Below, piece by piece: positions 1 to 9,927 of a stretch of DNA of 64,000 bases. The stretch is from NCBI GenBank assembly GCA_030532035.1, contig JAUNLX010000002.1, forward strand, positions 78,451 to 142,450. The letters run 5' to 3'. Source of the DNA: Clostridia bacterium. GTDB lineage: Bacteria > Bacillota > Clostridia > Oscillospirales > Acutalibacteraceae. Position numbers and translations under genes: made by a program. The notes under the pieces were generated by a model, which saw nothing but the letters and a program-made list of their open reading frames with translations, ran no database searches and had not been told where the DNA came from. How positions within the stretch are numbered: the first letter of the stretch is position 1; each line of letters begins with the position of its first letter.

Positions 1-1
1 A

Positions 2-1120
2 GCTTTTGAAAAAAGACCGTCAGAAAAATTGGCATTTAAGATAGCTGATTTAAGTTTATTAAACGATGACGAAAAATCATTTATAAAATTTTGCGACTAT
101 ATTATAAGCAAAGGGCAGAAGAAAGATGAGGCCCGCATAAAGAAAGCTAATTTTTATTATTCAAATGAACAATATAGTGAGTGTTATAAAGAAATTCAAA
201 AAATAAAAAATCTTAAAAATAATCAAAGAGCCAAAGATTTAGACTATCTTTTAGACGGCAAATATTATATTAAATATTTGCCATATACACAGGGTAATCG
301 CTTGATAGAAACAGAGGACAAGTCTTATTTTACTGTACTTAAAAGAGATGAGGTTTGTTTAATTGATGAAAAATCTAATGTTCTATTGTCGAATTTTAAA
401 AAATTAGGAGATATACATGCGGATAAAAAATTGATTGCTGGATATAAAGATTCTAATTACTCATATTATGATTTTAACGGAAATAGAAGATATAAAAATT
501 TAGATGTCGATTACTTAGGCAGATATTCAGAAGTTGTACCGACAATGAAAGAAAACAAATTTTCTTTTTTGAATACTCAAACCGGAAAGAATTTTGGCGA
601 ATATTTATTTGCATCCAATTTTTCTGATAAAAGAGCGGTTATCTTAAAGGAGAACCATTGGTCAGTTGTTGATTTTTCTGGAAAAATTGTAAAAAATCTT
701 GAAGTAAAAGACTTTAGATTTAACAACAACGATTTTGAAAATTATGGATATATAATAATGAAAACAGATAAATTTTATATTTACGATAAAAAGTTCAATA
801 AAATCTGTGATATACCCTTTGATGATATTTTGCCTTTATTAGAAAAAGACGGTTATTTTGCGGCAAAGAAAAATCATAAATGGGGTCTGATAGACGCCAA
901 GGGTAAAACAATAGTTGATTTTAAGTATGATAATTTACACTCGTCCAAACTGGGATATGCCTGTGCTATGAAAAATGGGAAATGGGGATACATTAAGACT
1001 GACGGAAGAGAAGTTATTGATTTTGATTTTGAATCTGCAACTGATTTGTCTAAAAATGGAAAAGCTATAGTAAATAAAGACGGCTCCTGTATTATGATTA
1101 CACTGTGCAAAAAACTATAG
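2..1120 (+). CDS. WG-repeat protein, 5' end outside window
   Basis: The frame is open from the first bases, so the gene begins upstream. A TTG at 29 is in frame but has no clear ribosome binding site. The visible ~370 residues are lysine- and aromatic-rich, with degenerate repeats of about 35-45 residues. The best two, near the end, contain KWGLIDAKGKTIVDFKYDNL and KWGYIKTDGREVIDF, typical of WG (beta-propeller-like) repeats. These domains usually mediate protein contacts; no enzymatic motif is seen. The C-terminus (SCIMITLCKKL) departs from the repeat pattern, and the next frame reads YYDYT at the same place, so a frameshift near 1085-1095 is possible. Localisation cannot be judged without the N-terminus. 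Confidence 0.75.
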   Translation, partial: AFEKRPSEKLAFKIADLSLLNDDEKSFIKFCDYIISKGQKKDEARIKKANFYYSNEQYSECYKEIQKIKNLKNNQRAKDLDYLLDGKYYIKYLPYTQGNRLIETEDKSYFTVLKRDEVCLIDEKSNVLLSNFKKLGDIHADKKLIAGYKDSNYSYYDFNGNRRYKNLDVDYLGRYSEVVPTMKENKFSFLNTQTGKNFGEYLFASNFSDKRAVILKENHWSVVDFSGKIVKNLEVKDFRFNNNDFENYGYIIMKTDKFYIYDKKFNKICDIPFDDILPLLEKDGYFAAKKNHKWGLIDAKGKTIVDFKYDNLHSSKLGYACAMKNGKWGYIKTDGREVIDFDFESATDLSKNGKAIVNKDGSCIMITLCKKL

Positions 1121-1122
1121 TT

Positions 1123-1311
1123 ATGACAAGGCGGGAAAAATTGCAAACGGCAAAATTATATTTAGACAGACTCTCTTTTGGTCAAGATCCAATCAGTGGA
1201 AAAGATTTACCAAATAATTCTCTTTTTGATGATAAAAATATTATGGAAACTTTTAAATTTTTATCTTATGAAGTAGAAAAACTTATTTGTGTTTGCAAAA
1301 AGCCGAAATAA
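1123..1311 (+). CDS. small conserved-looking protein, 62 aa
   Basis: The ORF starts at ATG 1123, three bases after the stop of the WG-repeat gene; a GTG at 1105 is also in frame. No good Shine-Dalgarno is visible, so translational coupling, or fusion to the upstream frame through a frameshift, is possible. The sequence has a charged helix (MTRREKLQTAKLYLDRL), then a DPISGKDLP turn and a C-terminal helix. This layout (helix, 'G-x-D-P-I-x-G-x-x-L-P' turn, helix) is familiar from small Clostridia proteins without assigned function. No function is proposed. Confidence 0.5.
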   Translation: MTRREKLQTAKLYLDRLSFGQDPISGKDLPNNSLFDDKNIMETFKFLSYEVEKLICVCKKPK

Positions 1312-1404
1312 AGAGAATGAAAGCCTGAGATAGTTGAGTTTTCTTGACTTTTTGAGTCCGCTATATTAAGATTTCTATTGTATTTACTTACATAGGGGGA
1401 TTAA

Positions 1405-2784
1405 ATGTTAAATAGCGATAAGACTATGGATAAAATTGTTGCTTTGTGTAAATCACGGGGCTTTGTTTATCCTGGAAGTGAAATTTACGGAGGGTTGTCT
1501 AATACTTGGGATTATGGCCCCTTAGGTGTTGAATTCAAAAAAAATATAAAAGAAGCATGGTGGAAAAAATTTGTTCGTGAAAATCCATATAATGTGGGTT
1601 TAGACGCAGCAATTTTGATGAATCCTCAAACTTGGATAGCTTCAGGGCATGTAGGTGGATTTTCTGATCCGCTTATGGATTGTAAAGAATGTAAAACAAG
1701 ACATCGTGCAGATAAATTGATAGAAGACACTGGTGTTAATCCAGCTGGTTGGTCTGCCGAAAAAATGAGTGAATATATTAAAGAAAATAATATTGTCTGT
1801 CCGAATTGTGGAGAATGTAATTTTACGGATATAAGGCAGTTTAATCTTATGTTCAAAACTTTTCAGGGTGTAACGGAAGACTCTCAAAGTCAACTTTATT
1901 TAAGACCTGAAACTGCTCAAGGCATTTTCGTCAATTTTCTCAATGTGCAGAGAACGACCAGAAAAAAAGTTCCATTTGGAATTTGTCAAATAGGTAAGTC
2001 TTTTAGAAATGAGATTACTCCTGGAAACTTTATTTTCAGAACAAGAGAATTTGAACAAATGGAGTTAGAATTTTTCTGTAAACCAGGAGAAGAACTTGAA
2101 TGGTTTGATTATTGGAAAAATTATTGTAGAGATTGGTTACTTTCTCTGAGTATAAAAAGTGAAAACTTGCGTATGAGGGATCATGAGAAAGAAGAACTTT
2201 CACATTATTCCAATGCGACGACCGACTTTGAGTATCTGTATCCATTTGGTTGGGGAGAACTTTGGGGTGTTGCTTCCAGAACAGACTTTGATTTGACTCA
2301 ACATCAAAACATTAGCAAAAAAAGTATGGAATACTTTGATCCAGATACAAATGAAAGATATTTACCATATGTTGTAGAACCGTCTGTTGGCGTTGAGAGA
2401 GTTGGATTAGCTTTACTTGTTGAAGCTTATGATGAAGAAGTTATTGATAAAGAAAAAAATGATGTTAGAACAGTGCTCCGTTTCCATCCAGCAATAGCTC
2501 CTGTAAAAGCGGCTGTTTTGCCTTTATCTAAAAAACTTCTCCCCGAAGCTGAAAAAGTATATTCGACTCTTGCCAAACATTTCAATGTTGAACTTGATGC
2601 AGCTGGCTCTATAGGAAAGAGATATAGAAGACAAGATGAAATTGGAACACCATATTGCATAACATATGATTTTGATTCTCTTGAAGATGCCTCTGTTACA
2701 ATTCGTGATAGAGATAGTATGCAACAAGAGAGAATTAAGATAACAAAGCTTGTAGATTATCTGAATTCTAAAATGCAATTCTAA
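1405..2784 (+). CDS. glyS: glycyl-tRNA synthetase (GlyQS, alpha2 type)
   Basis: Charges tRNA-Gly with glycine in the cytoplasm. The 459-residue length matches the single-chain bacterial/eukaryotic-type class II enzyme rather than the two-subunit form. Visible: N-terminal [12 protein letters not shown], class II motif 2 (SFRNEITPG then [14 protein letters not shown]), motif 3 region ([12 protein letters not shown]), and a C-terminal anticodon-binding domain beginning about residue 355 ([17 protein letters not shown]). An insertion holds two CxxC pairs ([17 protein letters not shown]), consistent with a zinc site. ATG 1405 follows AGGGGG with good spacing. I see no T-box or glycine riboswitch in the 93-bp leader. 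A strong terminator follows, so it is probably monocistronic. Confidence 0.97.
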   Translation: MLNSDKTMDKIVALCKSRGFVYPGSEIYGGLSNTWDYGPLGVEFKKNIKEAWWKKFVRENPYNVGLDAAILMNPQTWIASGHVGGFSDPLMDCKECKTRHRADKLIEDTGVNPAGWSAEKMSEYIKENNIVCPNCGECNFTDIRQFNLMFKTFQGVTEDSQSQLYLRPETAQGIFVNFLNVQRTTRKKVPFGICQIGKSFRNEITPGNFIFRTREFEQMELEFFCKPGEELEWFDYWKNYCRDWLLSLSIKSENLRMRDHEKEELSHYSNATTDFEYLYPFGWGELWGVASRTDFDLTQHQNISKKSMEYFDPDTNERYLPYVVEPSVGVERVGLALLVEAYDEEVIDKEKNDVRTVLRFHPAIAPVKAAVLPLSKKLLPEAEKVYSTLAKHFNVELDAAGSIGKRYRRQDEIGTPYCITYDFDSLEDASVTIRDRDSMQQERIKITKLVDYLNSKMQF

Positions 2785-2807
2785 TCTGTTATATATAAAT
2801 AATATTT

Positions 2808-2842
2808 GCCCTTTTTACAAATTTGTAAAAAGGGCTTTTTTA
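2808..2842 (+). terminator. rho-independent terminator of glyS
   Basis: A perfect inverted repeat, GCCCTTTTTACAAA paired with TTTGTAAAAAGGGC (2808-2835), is followed by a T run, 24 bp after the glyS stop. Confidence 0.92.
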
Positions 2843-2973
2843 TAATAAATTACATTATTTATATATTAAAATATGATATGTAAAACATAAATTTATAAAA
2901 AAGATGAGCAAAGGTTAGCAAGAGAAATATAAGATTATTTATATTGATTATTTAGCAAGCTTAAATGACGTTA

Positions 2974-3007
2974 TAAAAAAACAACTCCCACAATTGTGAG
3001 AGTTGTT
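2974..3007 (-). terminator. terminator of the Met-rich membrane protein gene
   Basis: The stem AACAACTC/GAGTTGTT (2980-3007) has an inner CACAATTGTG palindrome. In the minus direction it is followed by a T run (AAAAAA on the plus strand at 2975-2980). It lies 30 bp beyond the stop of the gene at 3038-3880. Confidence 0.85.
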
Positions 3008-3037
3008 GTAATTTGTCTCTATATATCAAGAGAGGAA

Positions 3038-3880
3038 TTATCCAAAGAAGTTTAGGATTTTTTCCATAGCAGAAGCAAACTTTTGCATTGATGAAACCAT
3101 AATGTTCATCAGTGTAGTTCCTGCATCCATAAGACCACTCATGTCAATGTTCTGCAAGCCTTCAAACATACTATTCATGCCTTCAACTGCACCTGACATC
3201 ATATTACCGATATTAGAAACCATACCAGTTATAACATTTGGATCAATGCCATCGAGAATAGAGTTGATAAGGTCGCCGCCTTTACCCATCATCTCGGACA
3301 TACCTTGCATCATATCGCCACCCATGTCAAGCATAGGAGCTAACATATCTCCAACGCCGCCGAGCATTTTCGGAAGACCCTTCATCATGCAATTCATTCC
3401 TTGCATCATATCAACAACAGTCAAAAGAAGAACATTGAGAGTTCCAAGCATTTGTCCAAGTTGTGAAAGCATTCCTCCGAGGTTGAGACTATTAAGACCT
3501 TTCATGGTTATGATCAATTGATCGAGCATTTCAGTCATCTGTCTAACAAGAACGGGTAGATAGTCAGAAGAATCTAACAAGTTGTTGAACAATCTATCTA
3601 ATCCTGTAAGCATGTTGCCCATGAATGGCATTAACTTGTCTTGTACGGGACCAGCAAATTTCATCAAAAGAAAAGTTGCAGCGCCAGTAAGAATTAACAA
3701 CATCAAGAGAACAATAAGTAAGATTATGGAAATAGTAAACTTAGTATTTGTTCTTTTTCTTAACTTTTCTTGATAATCCAAAGATTTTGTCAATCTTTGT
3801 GCTTCAAGAGTATTGCTAACTCGCATCAGGGCTTCGCCTATCATATTTTCTTCAGAAGAAATCATAGGTTTCTCATTCAT
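3038..3880 (-). CDS. methionine-rich single-pass membrane protein, unknown function
   Basis: 280 residues. Residues 1-45 are polar and charged, residues ~48-74 form one strong transmembrane helix, and the remaining ~205 residues are low in charge and extraordinarily rich in Met, Gly, Leu and Asn. I count 39 Met (about 14%), many as MM pairs in repeating blocks such as MLGGVGDML, DMMQGMSEMM and GNMMSGAVEGMNSMF. The periodicity suggests amphipathic helices lying on or in the membrane. The start follows an AGAGAGGGG ribosome binding site. The gene is monocistronic with its own promoter and terminator. I do not recognise a family. Met-rich segments elsewhere bind copper or act as flexible hydrophobic surfaces, but no MxxM or His cluster pattern is decisive here. 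Confidence 0.8.
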   Translation of the reverse strand: MNEKPMISSEENMIGEALMRVSNTLEAQRLTKSLDYQEKLRKRTNTKFTISIILLIVLLMLLILTGAATFLLMKFAGPVQDKLMPFMGNMLTGLDRLFNNLLDSSDYLPVLVRQMTEMLDQLIITMKGLNSLNLGGMLSQLGQMLGTLNVLLLTVVDMMQGMNCMMKGLPKMLGGVGDMLAPMLDMGGDMMQGMSEMMGKGGDLINSILDGIDPNVITGMVSNIGNMMSGAVEGMNSMFEGLQNIDMSGLMDAGTTLMNIMVSSMQKFASAMEKILNFFG

Positions 3881-4271
3881 TTGTCTTTACCCCTCTCTTT
3901 CGTTTAGTTTCAACAGGTCTTTACAACCATAAAGACAACTAATAATTTTCATTTAGAGTAAATTAATAAAAAATATAACTTTATTAAACAAAATGAAAAT
4001 TTAATTACCTATTTATGTCCGCAAAGACTTTCGTGTGTACTGATTATAATATACTTTTTTCAATAAATCAAGAAAAAAATAGCAATTTTTTGTATTAAAT
4101 GATAAAAATCATTAAAAGCTGTTCAAAAATTAGAAAATAATTTGTCAATATAGTTTTTCTTTTTGATTATGGTTTATTGTTTTGTTGTATTAAATCTGTT
4201 AATATATTTATTAGTTGTACGCATTTGAAAAATTTTATTAAAAATAGCCGGGAAACCGTAGAAGAGGTAGC
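3881..4271. other. 391-bp divergent intergenic region with long structured leader
   Basis: This separates the minus-strand Met-rich gene from glgB. It holds the minus promoter (4043-4071), about 150 nt of minus-strand leader with two inverted repeats, and a weak plus-strand promoter candidate for glgB (TTGTTT at 4177-4182, 17 bp, TAATAT at 4200-4205). The leader repeats are GTCTTTA/TAAAGAC (3917-3936) and an 11-bp pair AATTTTCATTT/AAATGAAAATT (3944-3954 and 3991-4001). No coding potential is seen. Confidence 0.5.
4043..4071 (-). promoter_or_regulatory. minus-strand promoter of the Met-rich gene
   Basis: On the minus strand TTGATT (4066-4071), a 17-bp spacer and TATAAT (4043-4048) form a near-consensus vegetative promoter. 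Transcription would start about 4035, leaving a ~150-nt leader before the start codon at 3880. Confidence 0.65.
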
Positions 4272-6152
4272 ATGTCCGTAGAATATCCTGCTTTCCTGTT
4301 TCATCAGGGTAATAATTTCAAATCATACGAATTTTTGGGTTGCCATAGAGATGGGAATTCCTTTGTATTTCGGACTTGGGCGCCGAATGCCACTGCTGTT
4401 TTTGTAGTGGGTGATTTCAATGGTTGGAACGAAAAATCCGATCCGATGGAAAGAATAACAGATAAAGGAATTTGGGAAGTTTATATAGATAAAAAAATAA
4501 ATGAATTTGATAATTATAAATTTCTAATCTGCGATAAATCTGGAAAAAAACACTATAAAAGTGATCCATATGGCGTACATATGGAACTTAGACCGTCCAC
4601 TGCGTCTAAGGTATATGATATTAATGGATATAAGTGGAATGATGAAGAATATTATAAACAAGTAAAAAATGTAGATGTATATTCTTCTCCTATCAACATA
4701 TATGAAGTTCATCTCGGCTCATGGAAAAAATATCCGGATGGTAATTTTTATTCATATAAAAAGCTCGCCGAAGAATTAGTACCCTATGTTAAAAATATGG
4801 GATATACCCATGTTGAATTTATGCCAATAAGCGAATTTCCCCTTGATGCATCTTGGGGTTATCAGATTATTGGCTATTTTGCACCCACTTCTCGATTTGG
4901 GACGCCAAAAGATTTTATGTATCTTATCGATAAATTTCATCAAAATGGAATAGGCGTAATTTTAGACTGGGTACCTGCACATTTTCCCAAAGACGAAGCA
5001 GGTCTTTCTGAGTTTGATGGAGACTGCTGTTATGAATATAAAAATCCTAAAAAGGGAGAACATAAAGGTTGGGGCACTAAGGTCTTTGACTATGGAAGAG
5101 AAGAAGTTCAAAGCTTTTTAATTTCAAATGCTTCATATTGGTTTGAAAAATATCACGTTGATGGACTGAGAATCGACGCAGTATCTGCAATGATTTATCT
5201 CGACTATGGAAGAGAGGAAGGCGAGTGGGAAAAAAATGCCTTTGGCGGAAAAGAAAATCTCGAAGCCACAGCCTTTATAAAAAAACTCAATACAGAAATT
5301 TTTTCAAAATTCCCCAAAGCTCTTATGATTGCTGAAGAAAGCACTTCGTGGCCTATGATTACAAAACCTATAGAAGTGGGCGGATTGGGCTTTAACTTTA
5401 AGTGGAATATGGGCTGGATGAATGACACAATAAAATATTTGAATTTAGACGGACTTAGCAGAAAATACAACCATAATTTATTGACTTTTTCGATGTTTTA
5501 TGCTTTTTCTGAAAATTATATTTTGCCAATTTCTCATGATGAAAATGTTTATGGGAAAAAATCTTTAATAGATAAAACGCCGGGAGATAACGGCATTTCG
5601 TATGACTATATTCGAAAATTTGCAGAAAATCGCACATTCTTTGCCTATATGTTTGCTCATCCTGGGAAAAAACTTCTGTTTATGGGTACTGAAATAGGAC
5701 AATTTGCTGAATGGAATTACAGCTCGTCTATAGAATGGTTTTTAACTGATTATGAAAAACATCATCAGCTTCAAAAATTTGTAAAAGATTTAAATAATTT
5801 TTATAGAGAAAATTCTCCATTTTGGGAAAATGATCAAGATTGGAATGGATTTAAATGGATTGTAAGCGACGACAATGTAAATTCTGTAGTCGCATTTGAG
5901 AGAATAGACAAAAACGGAAAATCAATAATAGCCGTATTTAATTTTACCCCAGTAAATAGAGAAAATTATAAAATAGGGGCGGACAAGGGAAAATACAAGG
6001 TGATTTTCAGTACGGACAAAGTTTCTTATGGAGGAACAGGATTTTCGTCCAAAGGCAGAGTCAAACTTCAAAATGAAGCTCTGCATGGTAGAACGAACAG
6101 TCTGAATCTGAAAATCGCAGGAAACAGCGCCATATATATAGCAAAGGAGTAA
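4272..6152 (+). CDS. glgB: 1,4-alpha-glucan branching enzyme
   Basis: Makes alpha-1,6 branches in glycogen. The 626 residues start with a carbohydrate-binding CBM48 domain (FRTWAPNATAVFVVGDFNGW, residues ~33-53). A GH13 (alpha/beta)8 barrel follows, with EVHLGSWKK, GVILDWVPAHF, DGLRIDAVSAM (catalytic Asp), MIAEES (catalytic Glu) and ISHDENV, then a C-terminal beta domain. Length fits the bacterial short-N-terminus form. ATG 4272 follows GAAGAGG. First gene of glgB-glgC-glgD-glgA; the 3-bp gap to glgC implies co-transcription. Confidence 0.97.
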   Translation: MSVEYPAFLFHQGNNFKSYEFLGCHRDGNSFVFRTWAPNATAVFVVGDFNGWNEKSDPMERITDKGIWEVYIDKKINEFDNYKFLICDKSGKKHYKSDPYGVHMELRPSTASKVYDINGYKWNDEEYYKQVKNVDVYSSPINIYEVHLGSWKKYPDGNFYSYKKLAEELVPYVKNMGYTHVEFMPISEFPLDASWGYQIIGYFAPTSRFGTPKDFMYLIDKFHQNGIGVILDWVPAHFPKDEAGLSEFDGDCCYEYKNPKKGEHKGWGTKVFDYGREEVQSFLISNASYWFEKYHVDGLRIDAVSAMIYLDYGREEGEWEKNAFGGKENLEATAFIKKLNTEIFSKFPKALMIAEESTSWPMITKPIEVGGLGFNFKWNMGWMNDTIKYLNLDGLSRKYNHNLLTFSMFYAFSENYILPISHDENVYGKKSLIDKTPGDNGISYDYIRKFAENRTFFAYMFAHPGKKLLFMGTEIGQFAEWNYSSSIEWFLTDYEKHHQLQKFVKDLNNFYRENSPFWENDQDWNGFKWIVSDDNVNSVVAFERIDKNGKSIIAVFNFTPVNRENYKIGADKGKYKVIFSTDKVSYGGTGFSSKGRVKLQNEALHGRTNSLNLKIAGNSAIYIAKE

Positions 6153-6155
6153 CAA

Positions 6156-7382
6156 ATGAAGCAGAGAAAAGAAAATATTGCAATGCTACTCGCTGGCGGA
6201 CAGGGTAGCAGGTTGGGAGTGCTGACTAAAAAAATGGCTAAACCAGCTGTCCCGTTCGGAGGAAAGTATAGAATAATCGATTTTCCTCTTTCCAACTGTG
6301 TCAATTCCGGAATTTTTACAGTCGGAGTTTTGACTCAATACCAACCTCTTGAACTGAATGATTATATAGGAAATGGAGCACCATGGGATTTAGATAGAAA
6401 CTTTGGTGGAGTTCATATTTTACCTCCATATCAAAGGCAAAAAAACACACAATGGTATAAAGGCACTGCGAATTCCATTTATCAAAATATACATTTCATA
6501 GAAAAATATGATCCAGAATATGTTGTGATTTTATCTGGAGATCATATTTACAAAATGAATTACTCTAAAATGATTGAGTATCATAAAGAAAAGAAAGCAG
6601 ATTGCACAATCGCTATGATTGAAGTTGAGTGGGAAGAAGCTTCGAGATTTGGGCTTATGGTTGTAGATGATGAAAATAAAGTTTGTTCCTTTGAAGAAAA
6701 ACCTGAAAAGCCAACGACCAATAAAGCTTCAATGGGAATTTATGTTTTCAGTTGGGATGTTTTGAAAAAAGTTCTGATTGAGGATGAAAATAACCCGGAT
6801 TCAAGCAATGATTTCGGAAAAGATATAATACCGAAAATGCATTCTGAGGGAAGACCGATTTATGCTTACCCATTTGAAGGATATTGGCGAGATGTAGGTA
6901 CTCTTGACAGTCTTTGGCTTGCAAATATCGATCTTTTATCTCCGTCAATTGGATTTGATATAGGAGATCCTACCTGGAAAATTTATTCTCGCAGTCCCTC
7001 TTCTCCGCCTCAATATCTTGCAGAGTCTGCCTGCGTGCAAAATTCAATGTTAGCAGAGGGCTGCTATGTTGAGGGAAATATTGATTTTTCTATTCTTTCT
7101 GCAAATGTTACTGTCGAAAAAGGCGCTGTAATTAGAGATTCCTTTATAATGCCTGGATGTACAATAAAGAAAAATGCGGTTATTGAATACTCGATTATCG
7201 CCGAAAATGTAGTTGTCGAAGAAGGCGCTAAAATCGGTGGTCGCCCAGAAGATATGGATGTGGATAAATGGGGAATTACCGTTATAGGAGAGGGCGTTAC
7301 AATAGGCGCTAATTCAATAATAGGCACTAAGCAAGTAATAGATCAAGATGTTGAAAAGGGGGCTAAATATGAGACCGAATAA
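6156..7382 (+). CDS. glgC: glucose-1-phosphate adenylyltransferase, catalytic subunit
   Basis: Forms ADP-glucose from ATP and glucose-1-phosphate, the committed step of glycogen synthesis. 408 residues. The N-terminal nucleotidyltransferase domain carries the intact glycine-rich loop ([13 protein letters not shown]), [24 protein letters not shown], the catalytic region [11 protein letters not shown] and FEEKPEKP. The C-terminal half is a left-handed beta-helix of hexapeptide repeats ([28 protein letters not shown]). AAAGGAG inside the end of glgB precedes the ATG. It probably acts as a heterotetramer with the adjacent GlgD, as described for other Gram-positive bacteria. Confidence 0.97.
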   Translation: MKQRKENIAMLLAGGQGSRLGVLTKKMAKPAVPFGGKYRIIDFPLSNCVNSGIFTVGVLTQYQPLELNDYIGNGAPWDLDRNFGGVHILPPYQRQKNTQWYKGTANSIYQNIHFIEKYDPEYVVILSGDHIYKMNYSKMIEYHKEKKADCTIAMIEVEWEEASRFGLMVVDDENKVCSFEEKPEKPTTNKASMGIYVFSWDVLKKVLIEDENNPDSSNDFGKDIIPKMHSEGRPIYAYPFEGYWRDVGTLDSLWLANIDLLSPSIGFDIGDPTWKIYSRSPSSPPQYLAESACVQNSMLAEGCYVEGNIDFSILSANVTVEKGAVIRDSFIMPGCTIKKNAVIEYSIIAENVVVEEGAKIGGRPEDMDVDKWGITVIGEGVTIGANSIIGTKQVIDQDVEKGAKYETE

Positions 7383-8493
7383 TGTATTGGGACTTATTTA
7401 TTCCAGCTCATATGAGCAAGCATTAAACCAAATGACAGCGCTTAGAACGATAGCTTCCGTTCCATTTGGTTGTAGGTATAGAATGATTGATTTTCCTCTT
7501 TCGAATATGGTAAATGCGGGTATGACACAGGTTGGAATAATTACTAAAAGTAATTATCGTTCTCTGATGGACCATATAGGTGCTGGGCGTCCTTGGGATT
7601 TAGATAGAAAAAGAGAAGGATTATTTTTACTGCCACCGTATAGCGTGAGTGGATTATCCGATCATGGAGCTGATAACAAAGTTGCAGCCTTACATTCTAA
7701 TATGCATTTTGTCAATCGTTCACAAAAGGACTATGTTTTACTTACTGATGCAAATTCTGTTTATAATTTTGATTTTCGAGATTTAATGGAATTTCACGAA
7801 AAGAAAAAGGCAGATATAACTATTGCCTATAAAAATGGAATAGTGCCTAATCTTCAAGGAATAATGAAACTCTCTGTTGAAAAAGACGGCAGAGTAACAA
7901 AAATCAAAACAGCAAAATCTGAAAATCAAAGTCCAGAAAATTATTCTTTTAATATAATGATAATGAAAAGTTCTCTATTAGAAGATCTGATAAATGAAGC
8001 TCATATGAAAGAAAGAAAACATTTTTCGGAAGATGTCATAGCTCCACGAGCAGACGATCTCAAGATTTTTGGTTATAAAATTGAGGGATACTCAAATATG
8101 GCCTCATCACTTTTAGATTATTACAATATGAATATGGATTTGCTTCAACTTAAAAATAGACAACAACTGTTTAACAGAGCAAACCCAATAACAACAAAAG
8201 TATTAGACAATATACCTGCGACCTATGGTCTAAATGCAGATGTACACAATTCTCTTATCGCAGATGGTTGTAAAATAAATGGAATTGTTGAAAATTCTAT
8301 ACTATTTCGTGATGTTGTAGTAGAAGAGGGAGTTCACATTAAAAATTCTATTTTAATGCAGGGAACAATTGTGCGTAAAAATTCTAATTTAAATGCAGTC
8401 ATAGCCGATAAAGAAGTCATTATCAATGAAGATCGTTATTTGTCTGGAGACGCAGTTTTTCCAGTATATATTTCTAAAAAAGCAACAGTTTAA
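7369..8493 (+). CDS. glgD: GlgD, regulatory-type ADP-glucose pyrophosphorylase subunit
   Basis: GlgC paralogue of ~374 residues. The catalytic glycine-rich loop is absent: where GlgC has GGQGSRL, this protein has SSSYEQAL, so it is probably non-catalytic and modulates Glg[23 protein letters not shown] and the C-terminal hexapeptide repeats are retained. I choose ATG 7369, which follows AAAAGGGGG at proper spacing and overlaps the glgC end by 14 bp; an ATG at 7348 is in frame but lies upstream of that site. Confidence 0.95.
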   Translation: MRPNNVLGLIYSSSYEQALNQMTALRTIASVPFGCRYRMIDFPLSNMVNAGMTQVGIITKSNYRSLMDHIGAGRPWDLDRKREGLFLLPPYSVSGLSDHGADNKVAALHSNMHFVNRSQKDYVLLTDANSVYNFDFRDLMEFHEKKKADITIAYKNGIVPNLQGIMKLSVEKDGRVTKIKTAKSENQSPENYSFNIMIMKSSLLEDLINEAHMKERKHFSEDVIAPRADDLKIFGYKIEGYSNMASSLLDYYNMNMDLLQLKNRQQLFNRANPITTKVLDNIPATYGLNADVHNSLIADGCKINGIVENSILFRDVVVEEGVHIKNSILMQGTIVRKNSNLNAVIADKEVIINEDRYLSGDAVFPVYISKKATV

Positions 8494-8507
8494 GAGAGGT
8501 ATAAACA

Positions 8508-9926
8508 GTGAAGATTTTATATGCAACTTCAGAAGCGTATCCTTTTGCAGTTAGTGGTGGACTTGGAGAAGTCGCCTATGCATTGCCCAAACAATTAAAA
8601 AAAGATAGGGTAAATATAAAGGTGATAATGCCGTTGTATTCGTCAATTGCGAAAGAATATAGAGATAAAATGAAATTTTTGACGCATTTTTATGTTCCAC
8701 TCGCTTGGAGAAATTGTTATTGTGGTCTATTTTCGCTTAGATTAAATGGCGTAGAATTCATATTTGTAGACAATGAATATTATTTTAAACGAGATGGATT
8801 GTATGGGCATTTTGATGATGCAGAGAGATTTGCTTTCTTTTCTAAAGCTGTTTTAGAAACTCTGTTACATATTTCATTCAAGCCAGACATAATACACTGT
8901 AATGATTGGCAAACTTCGCTAATACCTGTATTTTATAGACTTTTTTATGCTGATGTTGATGGATTTGAAAATATCAAAACATTGCTGACAATTCATAATA
9001 TTCAGTATCAAGGCACCTATGGAAAATTTATTTCCGGAGATGTTCTCGGTGTAAGTGAACAAGATGAGTCTATTTTAGAATACAATAATGATATTAATTT
9101 TATGAAAGGCGGAATAGAGTGTGCTAACAGTGTAAATACTGTCAGTCCTACATATGCAACAGAAATTTTAGACCCTTGGTTTAGCTATGGTTTAGACTAT
9201 ATTTTAAGACAAAATGTCTGGAAATTGACGGGCATAATAAATGGAATAGATTTAGATACATATAATCCTGAAACACATTCTTATTTTCCTTTTTCTGCTG
9301 ATAAACCGAAAAATAAATCCAAAAATAAAAAAGCCCTTTTAAAAGACTTTGGAATGGAGGATGACGGCTCCCCTGTTATAGCTTTTATTTCAAGGCTGGT
9401 AAGTCAAAAGGGAATTGATTTAATCTGTGCCGTTATGGATGAACTTTTAGATAATTACAATTTCAAATTTTTAGTTTTAGGTACCGGCGATCAATATTAT
9501 GAAAATTATTTCAGAGACTTAGAGCAAAGGCATTCTGATAAGGTGAGAGTGAAAATTGAATTCTCAAGTGATTTGTCTAAAAAAATGTATGCTGGCAGTG
9601 ATTTGTTCTTAATGCCATCTAAATTTGAGCCCTGCGGAATAGCCCAAATGATTGCAATGCGTTATGGAACTTTACCGATTGTGCGAAAAACAGGAGGTCT
9701 TTCAGATACGGTAGTAGATTGTGGAGACGAAAATGGATACGGATTCACTTTCGTAACATATAATGCTCACGATATGAAAGATGCAATCATTCGTGCAGTA
9801 GAATTATATTATAATGATAAAAAACGGTGGGCAAAGGCTGTAAAGACAGCACTTTCAAAAGATTTTAGTTGGAAAAAACCGTCTCTTGCATATAGAAAAT
9901 TATACGATAAAATAAAATCTTCCTAA
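8508..9926 (+). CDS. glgA: glycogen synthase (ADP-glucose, GT5)
   Basis: Extends alpha-1,4-glucan from ADP-glucose. 472 residues with GTG start after GAGAGGT. Two GT-B domains are visible: the N-terminal half with SGGLGEVAYALPK and HCNDWQTSLIP, and the C-terminal half with ISRLVSQKGIDLI, SKFEPCGIAQMIAMRYGTLPIVRKTGGL (E-x7-E nucleotide-sugar site). The N-terminal loop normally reads K-x-G-G-L, with the Lys contacting ADP-glucose; here it is VSGGL. Last gene of the glg operon, ending 1 bp from the convergent XRE gene. Confidence 0.95.
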   Translation: MKILYATSEAYPFAVSGGLGEVAYALPKQLKKDRVNIKVIMPLYSSIAKEYRDKMKFLTHFYVPLAWRNCYCGLFSLRLNGVEFIFVDNEYYFKRDGLYGHFDDAERFAFFSKAVLETLLHISFKPDIIHCNDWQTSLIPVFYRLFYADVDGFENIKTLLTIHNIQYQGTYGKFISGDVLGVSEQDESILEYNNDINFMKGGIECANSVNTVSPTYATEILDPWFSYGLDYILRQNVWKLTGIINGIDLDTYNPETHSYFPFSADKPKNKSKNKKALLKDFGMEDDGSPVIAFISRLVSQKGIDLICAVMDELLDNYNFKFLVLGTGDQYYENYFRDLEQRHSDKVRVKIEFSSDLSKKMYAGSDLFLMPSKFEPCGIAQMIAMRYGTLPIVRKTGGLSDTVVDCGDENGYGFTFVTYNAHDMKDAIIRAVELYYNDKKRWAKAVKTALSKDFSWKKPSLAYRKLYDKIKSS

Positions 9927-9927
9927 A

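Noticed and set aside
1312..1404. T-box or glycine riboswitch before glyS
   Set aside because: The 93-bp gap has no T-box sequence (AGGGTGG-type) or glycine aptamer core and is too short.
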